A DNA stretch of 64,000 nucleotides from Phalacrocorax aristotelis (lineage: Eukaryota; Chordata; Aves; Suliformes; Phalacrocoracidae): contig NC_134278.1 of NCBI RefSeq assembly GCF_949628215.1, positions 39,264,115-39,328,114 on the forward strand, written 5' to 3'. Below the pieces are notes generated by a model. That model worked only from the letters and a program-made list of their open reading frames with translations, had not been told where the DNA came from and ran no database searches. Every line of letters starts with the position of its first letter. The stretch's first letter is position 1. Shown here one piece after another: positions 11,801 to 25,024 of the stretch. Both the position numbers and the translations under genes were made by a program.

Positions 11801-14365
11801 GTCCAGAGCCCCTGCATATTTGGGGAGTTAACTTTGCTCACACCCTCTCTGTGGCCCAGGAAATTTTGCATTCCTCTTATATTTGCACACTGGGATGACC
11901 TGGCACATTGTTTACACATTGCTATCTAAAAGGCTTGTTTATACAGTTTTAGTCACCATATCACAGGAAGAGGATATAATTTGTCTACTTCTAAAAGCAC
12001 AGCATGCAGTAATCCGAAGAACAGTAGGTCTCAAGGAGACCTGGTGATAAGGAAAGGTTATAGAAGCTACATTTTTTTCTCAAAGGCAAAGGAAATCTTT
12101 GAAGTGGCCTTGTCCAATAACTCAAAATGATAAAAAAGTAATTAAAGCACAGGTGACCCAGTCTACTACATTAAGCCCAAGAGTAGCTCCATGAAAAGAA
12201 GCAGGCATTGTAACGCCCAGGTTTGAGACATCATCTAATAAAGATATTAGGATTGGTTCTTATGCAGTGCAGTGCATGGGTCAAGTGCCTAAGAATGGAA
12301 ACCACAAAATCCAATAGGCTGAACTGGAGTCATAGAAGCTAAGAAATGGTGAAGAGGGAGGTATGTCTTAAAGACCCATCCTATGGTGGGACTTAGTTTA
12401 TTAACTCTGGACTCACTGAAACTTGTAGCCTTGAATATCCTTTTGGACTTAGGCACTCTATCACCCTTTTAATGCAACATCTTCATTTTAATTATCCACA
12501 TCTTTGTAGACTGGCCAAAATAGTTTTTGATAACTTTGGAAACATTTCTATTTGCCCTGTTATGGTTAATGTCTTCTAGATGAGAAGGTGATTCTGTGGT
12601 GTGGTAGATTGGTTAGGTTTTGAGGATGCAGGGACGACAGTATGTGTAATGTTCTCTTTTTATCCCATAATTTACTGGATTAACTCAGCATGTGAAACCA
12701 CCTTGTCAAGCTGCGCTGAGTTCTTTGTCTTTACATCTTTTCTTTTTAAGGGTATGTGGTTTCTGTGGAAAAAGCCCTACGGTGTCCTTTATGTTGGTGC
12801 TCTATTAGATGCTTTTTTTCTCTAAAAGCTCAAATGAGAGGACCAATATCTGTCCTTGAAGATCTTGCCTGGCATATTTCAGCTGAACCTTTATTATTAT
12901 ACCTCAACCAGTAGAGCAGTGGTTATCTCACTTGGACAGGACAGAGTGGTGCTGCTTTGTACTGCGGCTAAGGAAAAAAGCAAGGAAAAAGAGTTTGACC
13001 ACTTTTATTTAGGGCAATGGAAAGTTTGCCCATTTGGCAAATGCAGTTAGCCACTGGTTGAGTTGCTGTTGCTTGGTGGTGCTCTGCACGGCACAGCTGG
13101 AACATCTCCAACGATGGGACGTGTCTTCTGCAGAGTGTCCAAGTCTCACACCTGCAAAGCAGCAACAGCCTTGCTCACCTTTCATCTGGTGGAGAAGTGG
13201 ATTCCAGCCTGGCTCCACGCTCGCTGAGTGAGCCTGCCAGAGGCCATACAGGCCTTCTGGATGCGAGAGACTACTTCGCTGTCAGTGCTGGCACAACTGT
13301 TTGCAACACTTCCAAGCTAAGTGAGAACCTGTGGCTGTTAATAAGGAGCCTGTCCCTACAGACTAGTTCTCCAGCATCAGACAGCTTTCTTTTCCAACCC
13401 GTATATCTCCTGTAAAAAAGTTGCCTCTGAATCAGTCACCCAGAACATAAAAAGGTTATTTCTATCTCTGGATGGACATGTAATGATTTTTTATAGAAGA
13501 AAAGCCTGTTTTCTCTTTTTCACATTGCCAGTCTTCCTGCTGTTTTATTCCTCATGGAACAGAGCAGCTGTCAGGAGCATGCATGTGTTTTGCTGCAGTT
13601 GCATCCACAGTGACAAGCAAAAATAATACAGGAGGGAGATAATTAACATATTGCTACTTTTCTCTTTGTACTGTGCTGCTTACACATGTATTTACTAACA
13701 TGCTGCTCTATCATGGCTCCCATTAGAGTTATAAAGTTTTCCTGCATATGGGCTTTAAGCTTTTCTAAGCACAAATTTGACTTTTATTAGAGAAACTTGA
13801 TATAAGACAGTAATTTCAAAACTGACTTATTGCACACTTATTGGCTCAATTTGTGAAGTTTTATAAGATGCCATTATTTAATTCCCAGAGCCCGCTTGCA
13901 GCTGCTGCTGCTCTTCTTGGAACACCTTTTTGCCTTGGCAAAACTGCGAGTGACAGCCCCCTCCGGTTTGGTAAACACACAAACAGACCATTGAGTGCTG
14001 AAACAAAGTATCCTGTATGCTTCTGTAAGCGATCCTAATGCCTGCTTGAAGGGTTGAGCAATACTTTCAAAAACCAGAGTTTTCTGTGCATGACCACACA
14101 GGCGATGGGTTATCTCTGGAGCCAAGATTGCCTGCCGTTTGGTTGGGATGGTGAATGTGGCTGGAAGCATGGTGCAGTGCAGACTTACTTATTTAAGCTA
14201 GTTTTAAACAAGGTGGCTGAGGTACTGGGAGAAGGCCAGTGGCCAGGGCTGTGAACCCCAGATGAGAGGCTGGCTAAGCTCGCAGGCAGTCAGCCACCTT
14301 GCTCTCTGCACTGCCATGGCTGCTTGCGCATGTCGCACTGCCTCTGAGCTTCTCAGCCGTACCAG
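8810..14365. other. Non-coding sequence, no gene recognised
   Basis: AT-rich, with scattered consensus-like splice sites but no chain of open exons. Minor items are a poly(A) run near 10028-10039 and an isolated GTAAGT on - at 11729-11734. The stretch 13030-13260 is slightly more GC-rich. The frame at 12601-12825 (+, 74 codons) is hydrophobic and rich in Phe and Trp, but it fits no family I know. I see no CR1, LTR or RNA gene. Confidence 0.65.
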
Positions 14366-14369
14366 TCAG

Positions 14370-14416
14370 TGCTGCTGCTGCACGGAGGAAGAGGAAGAGG
14401 AGGAGGAGGAGGAGGA
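14370..14416 (+). repeat. CTG then GGA/GAA trinucleotide microsatellite
   Basis: A short CTG run (about 14371-14380) is followed after a few bases by an imperfect purine tract of GGA, GAA and GAG triplets at 14384-14416. In one + frame this gives an acidic Glu run, which explains the 137-codon frame at 14262-14675. That frame has no other protein-like feature. The flanks are moderately GC-rich. Confidence 0.85.
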
Positions 14417-14429
14417 CCAGGAGTGTGCT

Positions 14430-16540
14430 GCAGAAAGGCTCTGGCCAGCTGTCTCAGCAAGAGGCATTGCCTCACACGTCTTCGCCTCAGGGACGGCAGC
14501 AGCCAAGCAGGGCAGATGTCAGAGTTGTGGGTGTTTTCTGCATCCCATGCAGCTCTCTGCGGCCATTACGTGTCTATGCCGATCCCCAGCCACAGGTCCG
14601 CAGGCTGGTGAGATGAAAGCTAGTTCAAGCATGTCCATGATGTCTCTGCTGAGGCTCCCAGGCAGGCAGAGGTGAGGAACTGATGACATTTAATAAGGCT
14701 GGGGTGGAGTGGAGAGCATGTGCTAGGTTGTAAACCAGGAGTAAACAGATCCTTACTAGCTTTTCCATCCTATGTCCAAGTTTTCCCATAGTATGGAGAT
14801 ATTTTAAAACTGTCTTGTAATGTTTGTCTTCTGTAACATCTCTAAGGCTGGACTGCTCATAAGAGGTCAGTTTAACCTCCCTAAGTGTTGGGTGAAGAGA
14901 CCCAAGCCAGGCTGTGAAGAGGCTTAAATTTATTTTAATTGCTATGATCTTGCAACATTTACAACAGGATCATTAATTACTGACTGTCATCATAGGCTTT
15001 TTTTCTGGAATTGCTTCCTTTGAAGAACTGAGCAATCGTGGCCCAGCATTACACTCTTTTGGGCTGAGGGAGTTGATAAGGAAGGAGGAAACGCTAGTGG
15101 TTCTCTAAATCATTCTGGCAGTCGGTTGACATTGCCTTTAATCTTATTCACCTATCTCTGAGGAACCTGCAACAATGACTGGTAGCTTGCTCTTGCTGTA
15201 GCTGATTTTCTTTTCCATATGTCTCAGCATTCCTACATCTGGTGCAAGAAACCATAACAAAGCAAGCAAAACCATTACATTGCAAAAACCAAATGTGAAA
15301 TGTTCTCGTGCATGCTGTGTATGTGTGTATTTTAAAATGTGGCCATTTAGAGAGGTGTAAGAAGGCAGAAAACAGCCAGATTCATTTCAGCAGACATGTG
15401 GAAGGGTGCCTTAGTTGGGAGGCTGGTCCAAGGCACTCCCTCACTCTCTAACCACTACGAGCTCCAGGCTCCTCCGGAGGGAGATGGAGAGCAGAAGCCT
15501 GGAGCATGAAGTCAGGAGTTCTGAGCGTAGCTGCACCCTCTGGAACTGCCTGTCTAGGACTGTCCTTAGCATAGATTTTTTTTTACTTATTGAAACTTGT
15601 GTCCAAAATACACTTTTGAAACTGACCCACTGAGATGCAATTTCAGAACAAAGGTGCTGATATAATTTTAATTACACTTATATTAATGCTAGTGATTCAG
15701 CTTTGTTGAAACATTCAGACTTATTTCATTAAATATACCCATTTATAGAAGGTACAGTCAGGGTAACCTGAATCTGTTGCTGCCCTAAGGGGAACATGCC
15801 TTATTTTCTGAAGCTCAGGGTAATTTCCTCTGTAGACTTGCCACCCTTCCACCAGCTAATAAGTAAAGTATGCTGGAGATTAAAAACACTATTCAAGATA
15901 TCAGGTGATAATTTGGCAATCCTGCGATAGGAACATGAGTTTTCACTGCTTATTCATTTGTTTGCTTTGTAGTGTTTCAGTCTGTAACTTTAACGTTTGA
16001 ATTCAATACCTGGCAGGACGTCCTATGAGTTGTTAAGCTCTCTGGAGAACATAAACATGTTCTTGTCTTTGTGAAAAGCTGAAGATCACTCAAACCCAAT
16101 ATCTTGTTTCTCACAGTGGTGGCAGCAGGCACGAAGTGACAGAATAGTAACACAAGGCATGTCGAGTTTCACCCATCTTCCTAGCCTCTAGAAATCAGTG
16201 GCTTAGTGATGCCCTATGCTGATACCCACTATGATTAATAACCTGAATGAGATCTACCTCCCATAAATCTTTCTGATTCTTTCTGGCTTTCTTTTTAACA
16301 CTACATGCAATGTTAAACACTACTTCTGTACAGGTGTTTTAAGCATCTGATAATTTCACAGGCTGCACGCGGCAAAGGGTAGGTCCAAAGGCAGTCTGCC
16401 TACCTCCAAACATTCTTTTCTTATTCATCTTTGCCATGCCACTTACAATACCATTGGTTGCTCTGTAATGTCACTTTTCTGCTGTCAGTCTTCCAGACTG
16501 AGGACTTCTAACCTAAATATTCTCCTCTTGAATGGCAGGC
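14430..16540. other. Non-coding sequence, no gene recognised
   Basis: Mixed then AT-rich sequence between the trinucleotide tract and the CR1 insertion. No open frame of note, no second LINE fragment and no RNA gene seen. The sequence just 5' of the LINE (about 16440-16540) has no feature marking the insertion point, as usual for 5'-truncated CR1. Confidence 0.65.
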
Positions 16541-16547
16541 ACTGTGT

Positions 16548-17303
16548 AAGCTGAGTGATGAGGTTGACATGCCTGAGGGATGGGATGCTATCCAGAGAGA
16601 CCTGGACAAGCTCAAGAAGTGGCCGTTGTGAACTTCATGAGGTTCAACAAGGCCAAGTACAAGATCCTGCACCTGGGTCAGGGTGACCCCCAGTATCAGT
16701 ACAGGCTGGGGGATGAAGGGATTGAGAGCAGCCCTGCAGAGAAGGACTCGGGGGTACTGGTGGAGGAAAAGCTGTACATGAGCCAACAACGTGTACTCGC
16801 AGCCCAGAAGGCCAACCGTATCCTGGGCTGCATCAAAAGAAGCGTGGCCAGCAGGTCCAGGGACGTGATTCTGCCCCTCTACTCTGCTCTGGTGAGACCC
16901 CACCTGGAGTCCTGTGTCCAGCTCTGGAGCCCTCAGCACAGGAAAGATGTGGACCTGTTGGAGCGGGTCCAGAGGAGGGCAACAAAAATGATCAGAAAGA
17001 CGGAACACCTCTCCTATGAGGACAGGCTGAGAGAGTTGGGGTTGTTCATCCTGCAGAAGAGAAGGCTGCGGGGAGACCTTATTGCAGCCTTTCGATATAT
17101 AGAGGGGGCTTATAAAAAAGATGGGGACAGACTTTTTAGCAAAGCCTTTAGCCATTGGACAAGAGGTAATGGCTTTAAACTAAAAGAGGGTAGATTCAGA
17201 CTAGATATAAGGAAGAAACAGGTTGCCCAGAGAGCTGGTAGATACACCATCTCTGGAAACATTGAAGATCAGGTAGGACGGGGCTCTGAGCAACCTGATC
17301 TAG
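16548..17303 (+). pseudogene. CR1 ORF2 C-terminal remnant (broken)
   Basis: This is the part of ORF2 downstream of the reverse transcriptase core. Reading starts in one frame ([20 protein letters not shown]), which loses one base in the GTGGCC near 16618-16622. It continues in a second frame from about [12 protein letters not shown] to RLDIRKK near 17219. Compared with the usual CR1 wording, about 30 nt are then missing (the block before the Arg-Leu-Pro-Arg motif). The original frame returns at 17220 ([18 protein letters not shown]) and meets a premature TAG at 17274-17276. The ancestral stop is TAG at 17301-17303. Because of the deletion, the second frame stays open to 17353 as a 257-codon reading frame, but its last 45 codons are out-of-frame and 3' UTR sequence, not protein. 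Comparison with the family is from memory, so the deletion size is approximate. Confidence 0.92.
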
Positions 17304-17374
17304 TTGAAGATGTCCCTGTGCATTGCAGGGGTGTTGGACTAGATGACCTTTAAAAGTCCTTTCTAACCCAAACT

Positions 17375-17398
17375 ATTCTATGGTTCTATGACTCTATG
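17375..17398 (+). repeat. CR1 3'-terminal octamer repeat
   Basis: Three head-to-tail octamers, ATTCTATG, GTTCTATG and ACTCTATG. Tandem octamers of this kind replace a poly(A) tail at the 3' end of CR1 and fix the 3' boundary of the insertion. Confidence 0.95.
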
Positions 17399-18278
17399 TG
17401 TGAATGTCCTGGTTGTCTGTCTATGTATTTTCTTTAATTCTAGCACACAGATTCGCACCGATTGAGGATCTGGTCCAAAGATGTGTACTTACCCATCCAT
17501 TTAAAATGAATATGCAGGATGAACGCCTCAATTTTTTACTCGACTTTTTTCTGTTGATGTGTTCACCTCTAGGACTACTTAATGGTTGATTTAACACTCT
17601 AGTGGATAGTGTATGTACAAAGCAGATACTGTATGTATTCTTAGGAGCACAGTCAAAAAACCCAAAGCTTCTTCTAAGACAATGGAAACTGAAGTGCCCT
17701 GGTATTGCTTCAGCTTGCCAGATTACCTGTTGCCAGTTGGGTTTTTGGCCTAACTTGGTAGTTTCAATTGCATCTCTGATTTTCATAGGCCATTGTCCAG
17801 CAGAGCTAATCCAAGTGTATAAACATTTTCACAACACAGGACTGCATCTTCAGTATATTTACTTTATTATGAATGCTGTTCCTGCTTTCAAAGGCAAGTA
17901 CTGTGACTTTTCCAAACCTCTTTGCCCATGAGCCTCTCCTGGTTGGGCATCAAGTGCTTCCCCTGCTGTTGCCTTCAATTCTTTCCTCCAGCCATTGTTC
18001 TAAGGGAAGGCAAGCATATTATGAAAGGGGAGCTCATTTCCTAAGCAAAATCAAATGAGGTCTTTTACTGCAGTCCTCTCTGTACTCACAATATTAGACC
18101 ACTGTCAAGAGCTGCACTTATTTTTCCCTCCTAATGATAGTATATTTTGGCACTCCAGTGCCTCAAATGCAAACCCACCATCCTCAGATCTACCACCAGT
18201 GTGCCAGTCATGCACAATTGTTTTCTGTGCCGATTCCGTTTCCACTTCAAAGCTATCAGAAAACTCAGGAAAGGATAA

Positions 18279-18298
18279 ACATGGTCCGAGGACCATGT
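18279..18298. repeat. 20-bp near-palindrome
   Basis: Perfect 9-bp arms, ACATGGTCC and GGACCATGT, flank GA. It could bind a dimeric factor or simply be chance. No motif family is assigned. Confidence 0.8.
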
Positions 18299-21272
18299 GG
18301 ACCACAGTATCATCTGGGAAAGGCTAGTCCCCCCTAGAGCTTTTTGGGACCTGCATGACCGCCCTTCTCTGTGCTTAATGAGGCCTGTGGGCATAGAGCT
18401 GATTTAGTGGAAACTAACAGTCAGAGTTTAAATATGCTCTGATGACAGCTGACTTTACTTGCTAGAGCTGTTGCACAAGGCTTTTGCTAATGATTAAAGC
18501 AGATGGACAGGAGGAAGAAAGCAGAAAGCTCGAATGTGTGAGAGGTGAAAGGGCAGGAGAATTAGCCCAGAGATTTCCTGTGGTCTGTGGGTGTTTGGTG
18601 TTGTGCGCTAAATCAAAGAATTGATTTTAATGAATGAAAGCACTATACTTCAGCAGCTTAATTACAACTAGCCTTTTTCTCCTGCCACAGTGGGAGTGGG
18701 TATTATTTTAGATGTGCTTGTGGTGGAGTATAAAATCGCCTCACTTTACCTTTCTGCTGTGTTATTCTGCAAACACTTAATCTGGGGCGACCCTGCAAAA
18801 GGCTGTGAAACATCGCTCAGACTGAGCAGCATAGCGTTACACAAGGCAATGGGGAAGGCAAGGGGGAGACCCCGGCTGGCATAGGTGTTAGCCAGCAGTT
18901 GCCCGCAGAGCAGACACAGTTGTCACACCTGCTGTACTGAAACTTTGCAGGATTTTTCTTTACATTAGCCTTTGCATGGCTGTACTACCATACTGTTGTC
19001 TTTAATTTGTCGGTACTGAGGAGCTGCTATCACCCCTGGCCCAGCAGTGTGCCTTGCCGGTCTCCCCTGTCCACCTTGGAAGGCTTGGGCAGCACAGCCA
19101 CCTTGTACATTGGGGTCTGACCTCATGAAGGACATGCTTTTGTTATGGGTGTTAGAGGGATAAACAATCCCAGGATGAAGCTCCAAGGTGCGTGCTTTTC
19201 ACCACCTCTTTCCTAAGCATTACCCATTGCATTTCTAGTTAGTCGTCTTATCTGTATAAAATGCCAATTTACTTCTAAACCTTATTTTCTCACCTTTGAT
19301 CACATCCTGTGTCAAAATATTCTGTGCCCTCCTTTTGCATTTTGCTGAGGTTTAGACATCATCTTTGGATTTTCTTGAATGACACCCAAAAGTCCCTGAT
19401 TCCACCTTCAGTTGCCACAGTATCTGTGTAAATGAACTTGTAACTACATCATATTCTGCTTTACATGTCCATGGTGATACCAAAATGTTCTTCTTTAGCC
19501 TGCAGTGATGAAAATTTTAAATAAATTTTAATTCTATCTTAAGAGAAATCGGAGTGCAACTGCTGCTATATTTACTCCAGCATCAACTGCATTGCAAATT
19601 AAATTAAATGCATTCTTCTGTCAATGAAAACATCTGCAATTCAAAGCAAAAATTGTGTTTGCTTTGGTGAATTTTATATTTCAAACCGGAAAGAAAATGA
19701 TTTTATATAAATATATGAGGGAAAAATGTAGTGCTACCTGCCCAAGTTCTTTAAATTTTGTTGTTCGTTTTTGTGAGGAGTTGGCTATTAACTTCAAGAT
19801 AAGATTGTATTTTAGTTTTAAATTAATTATTGCGCTAGGTAAAAACAAAGTCTATGTAAAAATATCAATGAAACAATGAGAAAACTGTTTGCAACTTGCA
19901 TTCTCCAAAACTTCTGTCTGGAAAACAACACTCTACTTGATGATTCCAAATAATAATGATAATGATGATGTAAAGTGCTATAAATTTTGAAATGCATGGG
20001 AATTCCAGAATAGCAAAATTAGCTTCTTTTTTTCCATCTTTCTGTTGCTATTTTATTGTTGCTTTCACGTACCTTTTCCCTGTAATTTAACATTTGGAAT
20101 AGTAATTTGTTTTAACCTCTCCAATAAACCCATGAGAGTTTTCCGCTCTCTTTTTGGTTAAGTCTCTGCATATTTTAGGCAAAGAGTTCTCTGTTCTGGA
20201 AGAATCTTTTTGTTGTGAAGAAATCAACCTTGAGAAAACTGCAAGGACTTCTTACATTCTGGTGAAGATAGGTAAATAATGATTTTCATAGTGAAAATCG
20301 GCGTGATTTTCCATTTGTATATGTACAGGCAGACTAAAGGTGCAGAGAAAGTATTTTATAGAGTTTGGCTTAAGATGAAAAAAGAACCAAACCAAAATAA
20401 CATTTGTTCCTGTAGAAAAAAAAAGAAGAAGAAAAGACAAAAATGCCAAAAACTTTTGTTCCAGTAATGTCTCCCCAGCTTTGATTTAAGCCTTAGTTTC
20501 ATTCAAATGAAACCACTTAGCTTTGTCTGGTTTGAGAGTCATAATCATACGAAACAACCATGTTTTGCCAAACACAATAAATCAGCCCAAGTTCAGTCTA
20601 AATTTGTCTCACATTTTTTCCAATTTCAATAAATATTTAGCAGGTTGGACCAAGGTTTGAGGTTTCTAATGGATCCCCTGACTGTGTTTGGCCTCCTTTG
20701 ATGGTTTGATACAGAAAGAAAACACAGTTCTGCTGAAATCTAGAAGATGGTGACCAAGAGAGGCAGATGGAGATCAGGGTAGACATGTTTGTCTGGTCCC
20801 TCCGAATTGTTTAACCCATGAAAACCTCTGCCTAATGGAGCACTCTAGTGATAATTAGCCATGCATGTGGTCGTAGGCATCATGAATGTTTCAAAGGCAG
20901 CCTAAGACCCCAACCCCTAAGCTGAATGAACTATTCTTCTCCAAGTGATGCTATCTAAGTTCATGTGCTTTGATTTCAGACAATGATTTTCTTTTGTCTG
21001 GGTGATACTGTGTAAAATTATGAAACAATGTAGGATACTTCTAGTCTCTATTTATGCACAGGATCTTCTTCATATTACTGCATTTCTGAAACTGGATATA
21101 TATTTACTGAGCCTGGAGACAATCCTTCCTATCAATGGAAGGATTTGTAGTTTGATGGATAGTCTTAATTTGTTGAGGAAAGAGGGAACCATGGTGATCA
21201 TGTGACTTAGATATTGAAAAATCTTGATTTATAATGGTGCTGTGAAGTTTGCAACATTGTCTTTCATGTCAT

Positions 21273-21301
21273 AACAGTCCTGCCATCTATTCAGGACTGT
21301 T
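21273..21301. repeat. Inverted repeat, 10-bp arms
   Basis: AACAGTCCTG (21273-21282) and CAGGACTGTT (21292-21301) are perfect reverse complements separated by 9 nt. The stem is too short for a microRNA precursor. No neighbouring feature gives it a role. Confidence 0.8.
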
Positions 21302-22297
21302 TCATTTTAGCTTCCAAATAGAAATGTCTTTGGTGGAGTAACATTGTCAAATTTCCTTGAGTACACAGAATTGTGAAATTTCCCTCATGGCAATTTTGGG
21401 ATTACAGAGTGTTAAAAACAAAATGAACAAACACGTGAAAAAAACCCCGAACAGTATTGGCAGTAAAGTGTGAAACAATCTGAGACAAATTATGCACGTA
21501 GATTGAATTTCATGTGAAACTTTTTAAGAATTAAATAATGTATTCTTTTTTCTGCCATATTAAATTAATATTATTGTTACATTTGAGAAAAAAAAAAAGA
21601 AATATTATTTTAAAATGTGACATAGTCTGCTTTTGCTTTAACCAAAATGAATTGGTTACAATTAGTTTATGCAATTACAGCAGGGAAAATACTATCTGCA
21701 TCTAATATCGGTAGAAGCAGAGAGTTGATTTGAACTACTTTCCATCACAGAACACACAACTAAAATATAATTGCTAGTGAAAATTAGTCCAGGCTACTGA
21801 TTGTGCTTGTTTATGGACAGTTTGGTCCCGACTCTTATACAGCTGTGAGAAACTCCTGCTGTATATACTGTGATGCAGCATAAGCAAGCAGCGGAACGGA
21901 TATAAAGCTATCTTTCAGTCACATTGCACATAGTAACATATGATGGCAATTATGAAGGACAATAAGCTTGGACAAGGCAATATGAACAGGTACTTGAAAT
22001 ATCGAGGGCTGGCTCCAACCCTCCTGGTTTTGTTTAAACCTCATGCATTGCCTGTGTTGGGGATGCCAATGGGACCTCAAGATAGGGGAGAAGTGATGTT
22101 GAGACTGCTGGGCACAGTCTGATTTATGTTCAGGCTCCACCTGTGTTCAGAGCTGTGCTTGTGTTACCAGTTTGAGTTTATCTCTGGATATAACAGTACA
22201 GGACAACTGAATGTACCTGAAACCAAGATGAACTTTTTTCAAGTTACTACATGAATCTACCATTTGAGCCAGGAAAATAAACGAAAAAACCCCACTC

Positions 22298-22323
22298 CCT
22301 TTGCAGCTGTCCTTTGCAGCTGT
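22298..22323 (+). repeat. 13-bp tandem duplication
   Basis: CCTTTGCAGCTGT occurs twice head to tail without mismatch. Each copy carries the E-box CAGCTG. Probably a small replication-slippage duplication. Confidence 0.85.
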
Positions 22324-25024
22324 CTTTGGAAGGGAGAGCTGTGTAAAAAGCAAAGCATTTTTTCCCCAAGTGTTCTTAAAAGTGTGTGGTATTATTTTTC
22401 TTAATAATCAGTTTTCTCACTTGATCATGGTTGCCCAGGTGTTCATTCATCTCAGTTGTTTGTTCTATATTTATACTAATGGTTTACCTTTGGAGGGGTG
22501 AGCAATGTCTGTAAGATACATCACATAGGCAGAGAGGAGACAGCACACCCAAAAATGTTGAAGCCAAGAGGGGAATCAAGAAAAATGAGATTCAGACATT
22601 AAAAGAGAGTGCTGGCACTTCAAATTCTGAGAGCAAGGAAGCTGGCGAAAGCAGGAAGCAAGGGGAAAATGCATTATATGCTGCATATTATGTGCTGGCA
22701 TGAGGAGGTGCTATGGATAAGATTAAAGGAGAATGGAAGGTGCCAGGACCAAAGAGTCCATGCATAAGCCCCCAAGTCAAGCAAATTCTTTATTAATTTG
22801 TTTTTCCATCCTTTGCTCTGGAAAGCAGGAGGGTTGAGATGTGAGACAGAGAAAGAACTGGCATGGAGGAATCATCGCTGCTTAGAAATTGCCTCCTGTG
22901 GCCCTGAGCAGGGCATGGCGAAGGTGGGAGTAGCCTCCCAGCCAAAGACAAGGGGTGGCAGAGCATAACGAGTGCAGAAAGCCCACGGTGGAGGTAAAGG
23001 CTGAATGAAAAGTCGAGACGCATCGGTTCAGCAGGGAAAGCTAATTTACGGAGGGGCGATAGGAAGTGAACAAAAAAGGGAATAAACATGTTGAAGACTA
23101 GAAAGACATTTAGGAAAAAGGCTTTTGCAGAAAGGGGACAGCATTTGCTACATGTAGCCTGAGAGAACTAAGCCTGGGTATGTGGGAGCCAGTCCAAGAC
23201 TGTAAGTTAAAAAAGGGTAAGAAAACATACCAGCAGGAGTGCTGAATTGAGATCAAGAGCAAGCATCCTTACAGGTCACTGGAAATTCAGCGTCTGCCAG
23301 TCATTACCTCACTGTGGCCACAGATATCTTCTAGCCAAAGTGTAAAGAAAAAACATATTAATCTCAGATATCCTTGTGTGTGAATTCTAGATCCTTGATG
23401 AAATGCCGATGATACCCAGTGAGGTCCTTAGGTCTGATTGGCTTCAGTAGAGAGGTAGCGCTTGAGCCCTGATTTTGGCTTGCAACCATCTGCTCTGCCG
23501 TTTCATAACATGGGTGCCTGCCCCAGCCCTGAGGGCCCAGCTCCCAGTGGAAAAAATCCAGGATTTGTCCTGCATAACTAAGGACAGGAGAATGCCCTTA
23601 GCTCCACAAAAGAGAACGCAATGTAGGGTTTGAGAAGAGATAGTTCATTTCAGTGTGGCAGTTGCCATGTAACAAAGTCTTTGCAGACCCCTCTGGAAGA
23701 TGCTGGTGGTGGAACCAGCCACTGTTTCCTCACATCTTGACGAAATTGCAACAAATCACAAGCCTGGGACAAGCTGAAAATGAAGCAGAGGCCTGGACTC
23801 CAAATGTTCTTTGTTTCATGGGGTGCAGTGAAAACAATGGTAGAAGCAGTTGGCAGGTCATATTTTAACAACTGAGCTTTTCCATTGTTTCATATTAATT
23901 TTCATAAATATTCATTAATGTGACACACAGAGTTGACTTGTGTAACAGTTTGCAGTATCTGAGGCCATTCTGTTTGTCTGATTATTTTATCACTTGCACA
24001 TCTAATAGCGACAAGCTGGGCAAGCTGAATGTCAGTCTGCTTCATTCCTCCACCTAATTCAGTTGCATCTCTCTTTTACTTGCTTTATTACCCCCATATT
24101 TCCTCCCTATTAGACTGTCTGGTAGAAGATTAGTTGAAGGAAACTCACACTGCACCCTGGCTTCTGCCTTTGTAATCATCATAAACTTCTCATGTGCAAT
24201 GTCTTCTTTCCTTATTATATACACTACACTTCATTCACCAAGGAATCAGAAAGCCTAATGATGCAACGCTCACAGAAGAAAATGTATGGATACATTTATT
24301 AAGTAAGTCACCCGCAGGTTCCTTCTCCCAACATTTCCTGCAGTCATGTGGATCCCAGTTCATGTTTCCCTGAGTTATAAAGCCTTATGGATTTCTTATT
24401 TTTATCATCACCACTACTATTCTTATTTAAAGAATTATACCTATTTAAAAGAAGTGGTTCAGAGCAACATTGATTGTCTCAACCACTGTACAAATGAGTG
24501 ACAGATTAAAAGAAAGTGCCTCTATCCTAGACAAGTTAAAATCTTGGTAAATGTGAAGAGGAAATATGCTGATTAAATAAACAAAAAGGTAAGGAAAGTG
24601 AAGAAGAAACATATACTTTCTCTGAAAAGTTGTGACAAAGCTTTGCTAGTAAGAAAAGAAGGCAGTACAAAAGGCGTTTGAGGGATGAGTCAGGGCTGCA
24701 GAGGGATGGCCAGCATCCCAGCTGCTGCAGACAAGCCCTTGCAGACCCAGGCCACTGTAAGCTGTGAAGGCAGCAGAGACCTCATCCCTCTGCATTGTTC
24801 TGTGTGCAAAGCTGAGAAGGGACTGCCTTTATGGGATGAAATATGCAGGTACTATCATGGGCTCTTTCTCAGCTTGTTTGTTGGGATTCATTGCCTTATA
24901 CAATGATTGAAAAATGAGAAGGGCAGTAGCTATTTCACACATACGTGTGCTACTTCAGGTCAGCTGAAAAGCTCTCCCACTGAGTCCTTAAAAGCAACTG
25001 GGTGGTATCCTGTTGGTAACTTAC

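Larger units (their letters stand above)
16545..17398 (+). mobile_element. CR1 LINE fragment, 5'-truncated
   Basis: About 0.85 kb of a CR1 non-LTR retrotransposon: the end of ORF2, a short 3' UTR and the terminal octamers. Recognition rests on the translated blocks [26 protein letters not shown] wording, [19 protein letters not shown] and [20 protein letters not shown], and on the 3' end GGACTAGATGACCTTT followed by ATTCTATG-type octamers. Full-length CR1 is about 4.5 kb with an endonuclease and reverse transcriptase. Here more than 3 kb of the 5' part is missing, so endonuclease and RT core are absent and the copy cannot move by itself. 5' truncation is the normal result of CR1 insertion. 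The copy carries one frameshift, an internal deletion and a nonsense change, so it is not recent. It is the only transposon I can name in the window. Confidence 0.97.
17400..25020. other. Non-coding sequence, no gene recognised
   Basis: AT-rich sequence with short random frames. It holds a near-palindrome at 18279-18298, an ATAATGATGATG-type microsatellite near 19950-19972, an inverted repeat at 21273-21301 and a 13-bp tandem duplication at 22298-22323. The stretch 23880-24240 lacks repeats and has several TAAT/ATTA motifs; I cannot show that it is conserved. No RNA gene or transposon recognised. Confidence 0.65.

Noticed and set aside
14262..14675. 137-codon plus-strand frame with a Glu run
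   Set aside because: The Glu run is the GGA/GAA microsatellite and the rest is unstructured. No supporting splice sites.
16508..17155. 215-codon minus-strand frame
   Set aside because: Antisense shadow of the CR1 ORF2 remnant.
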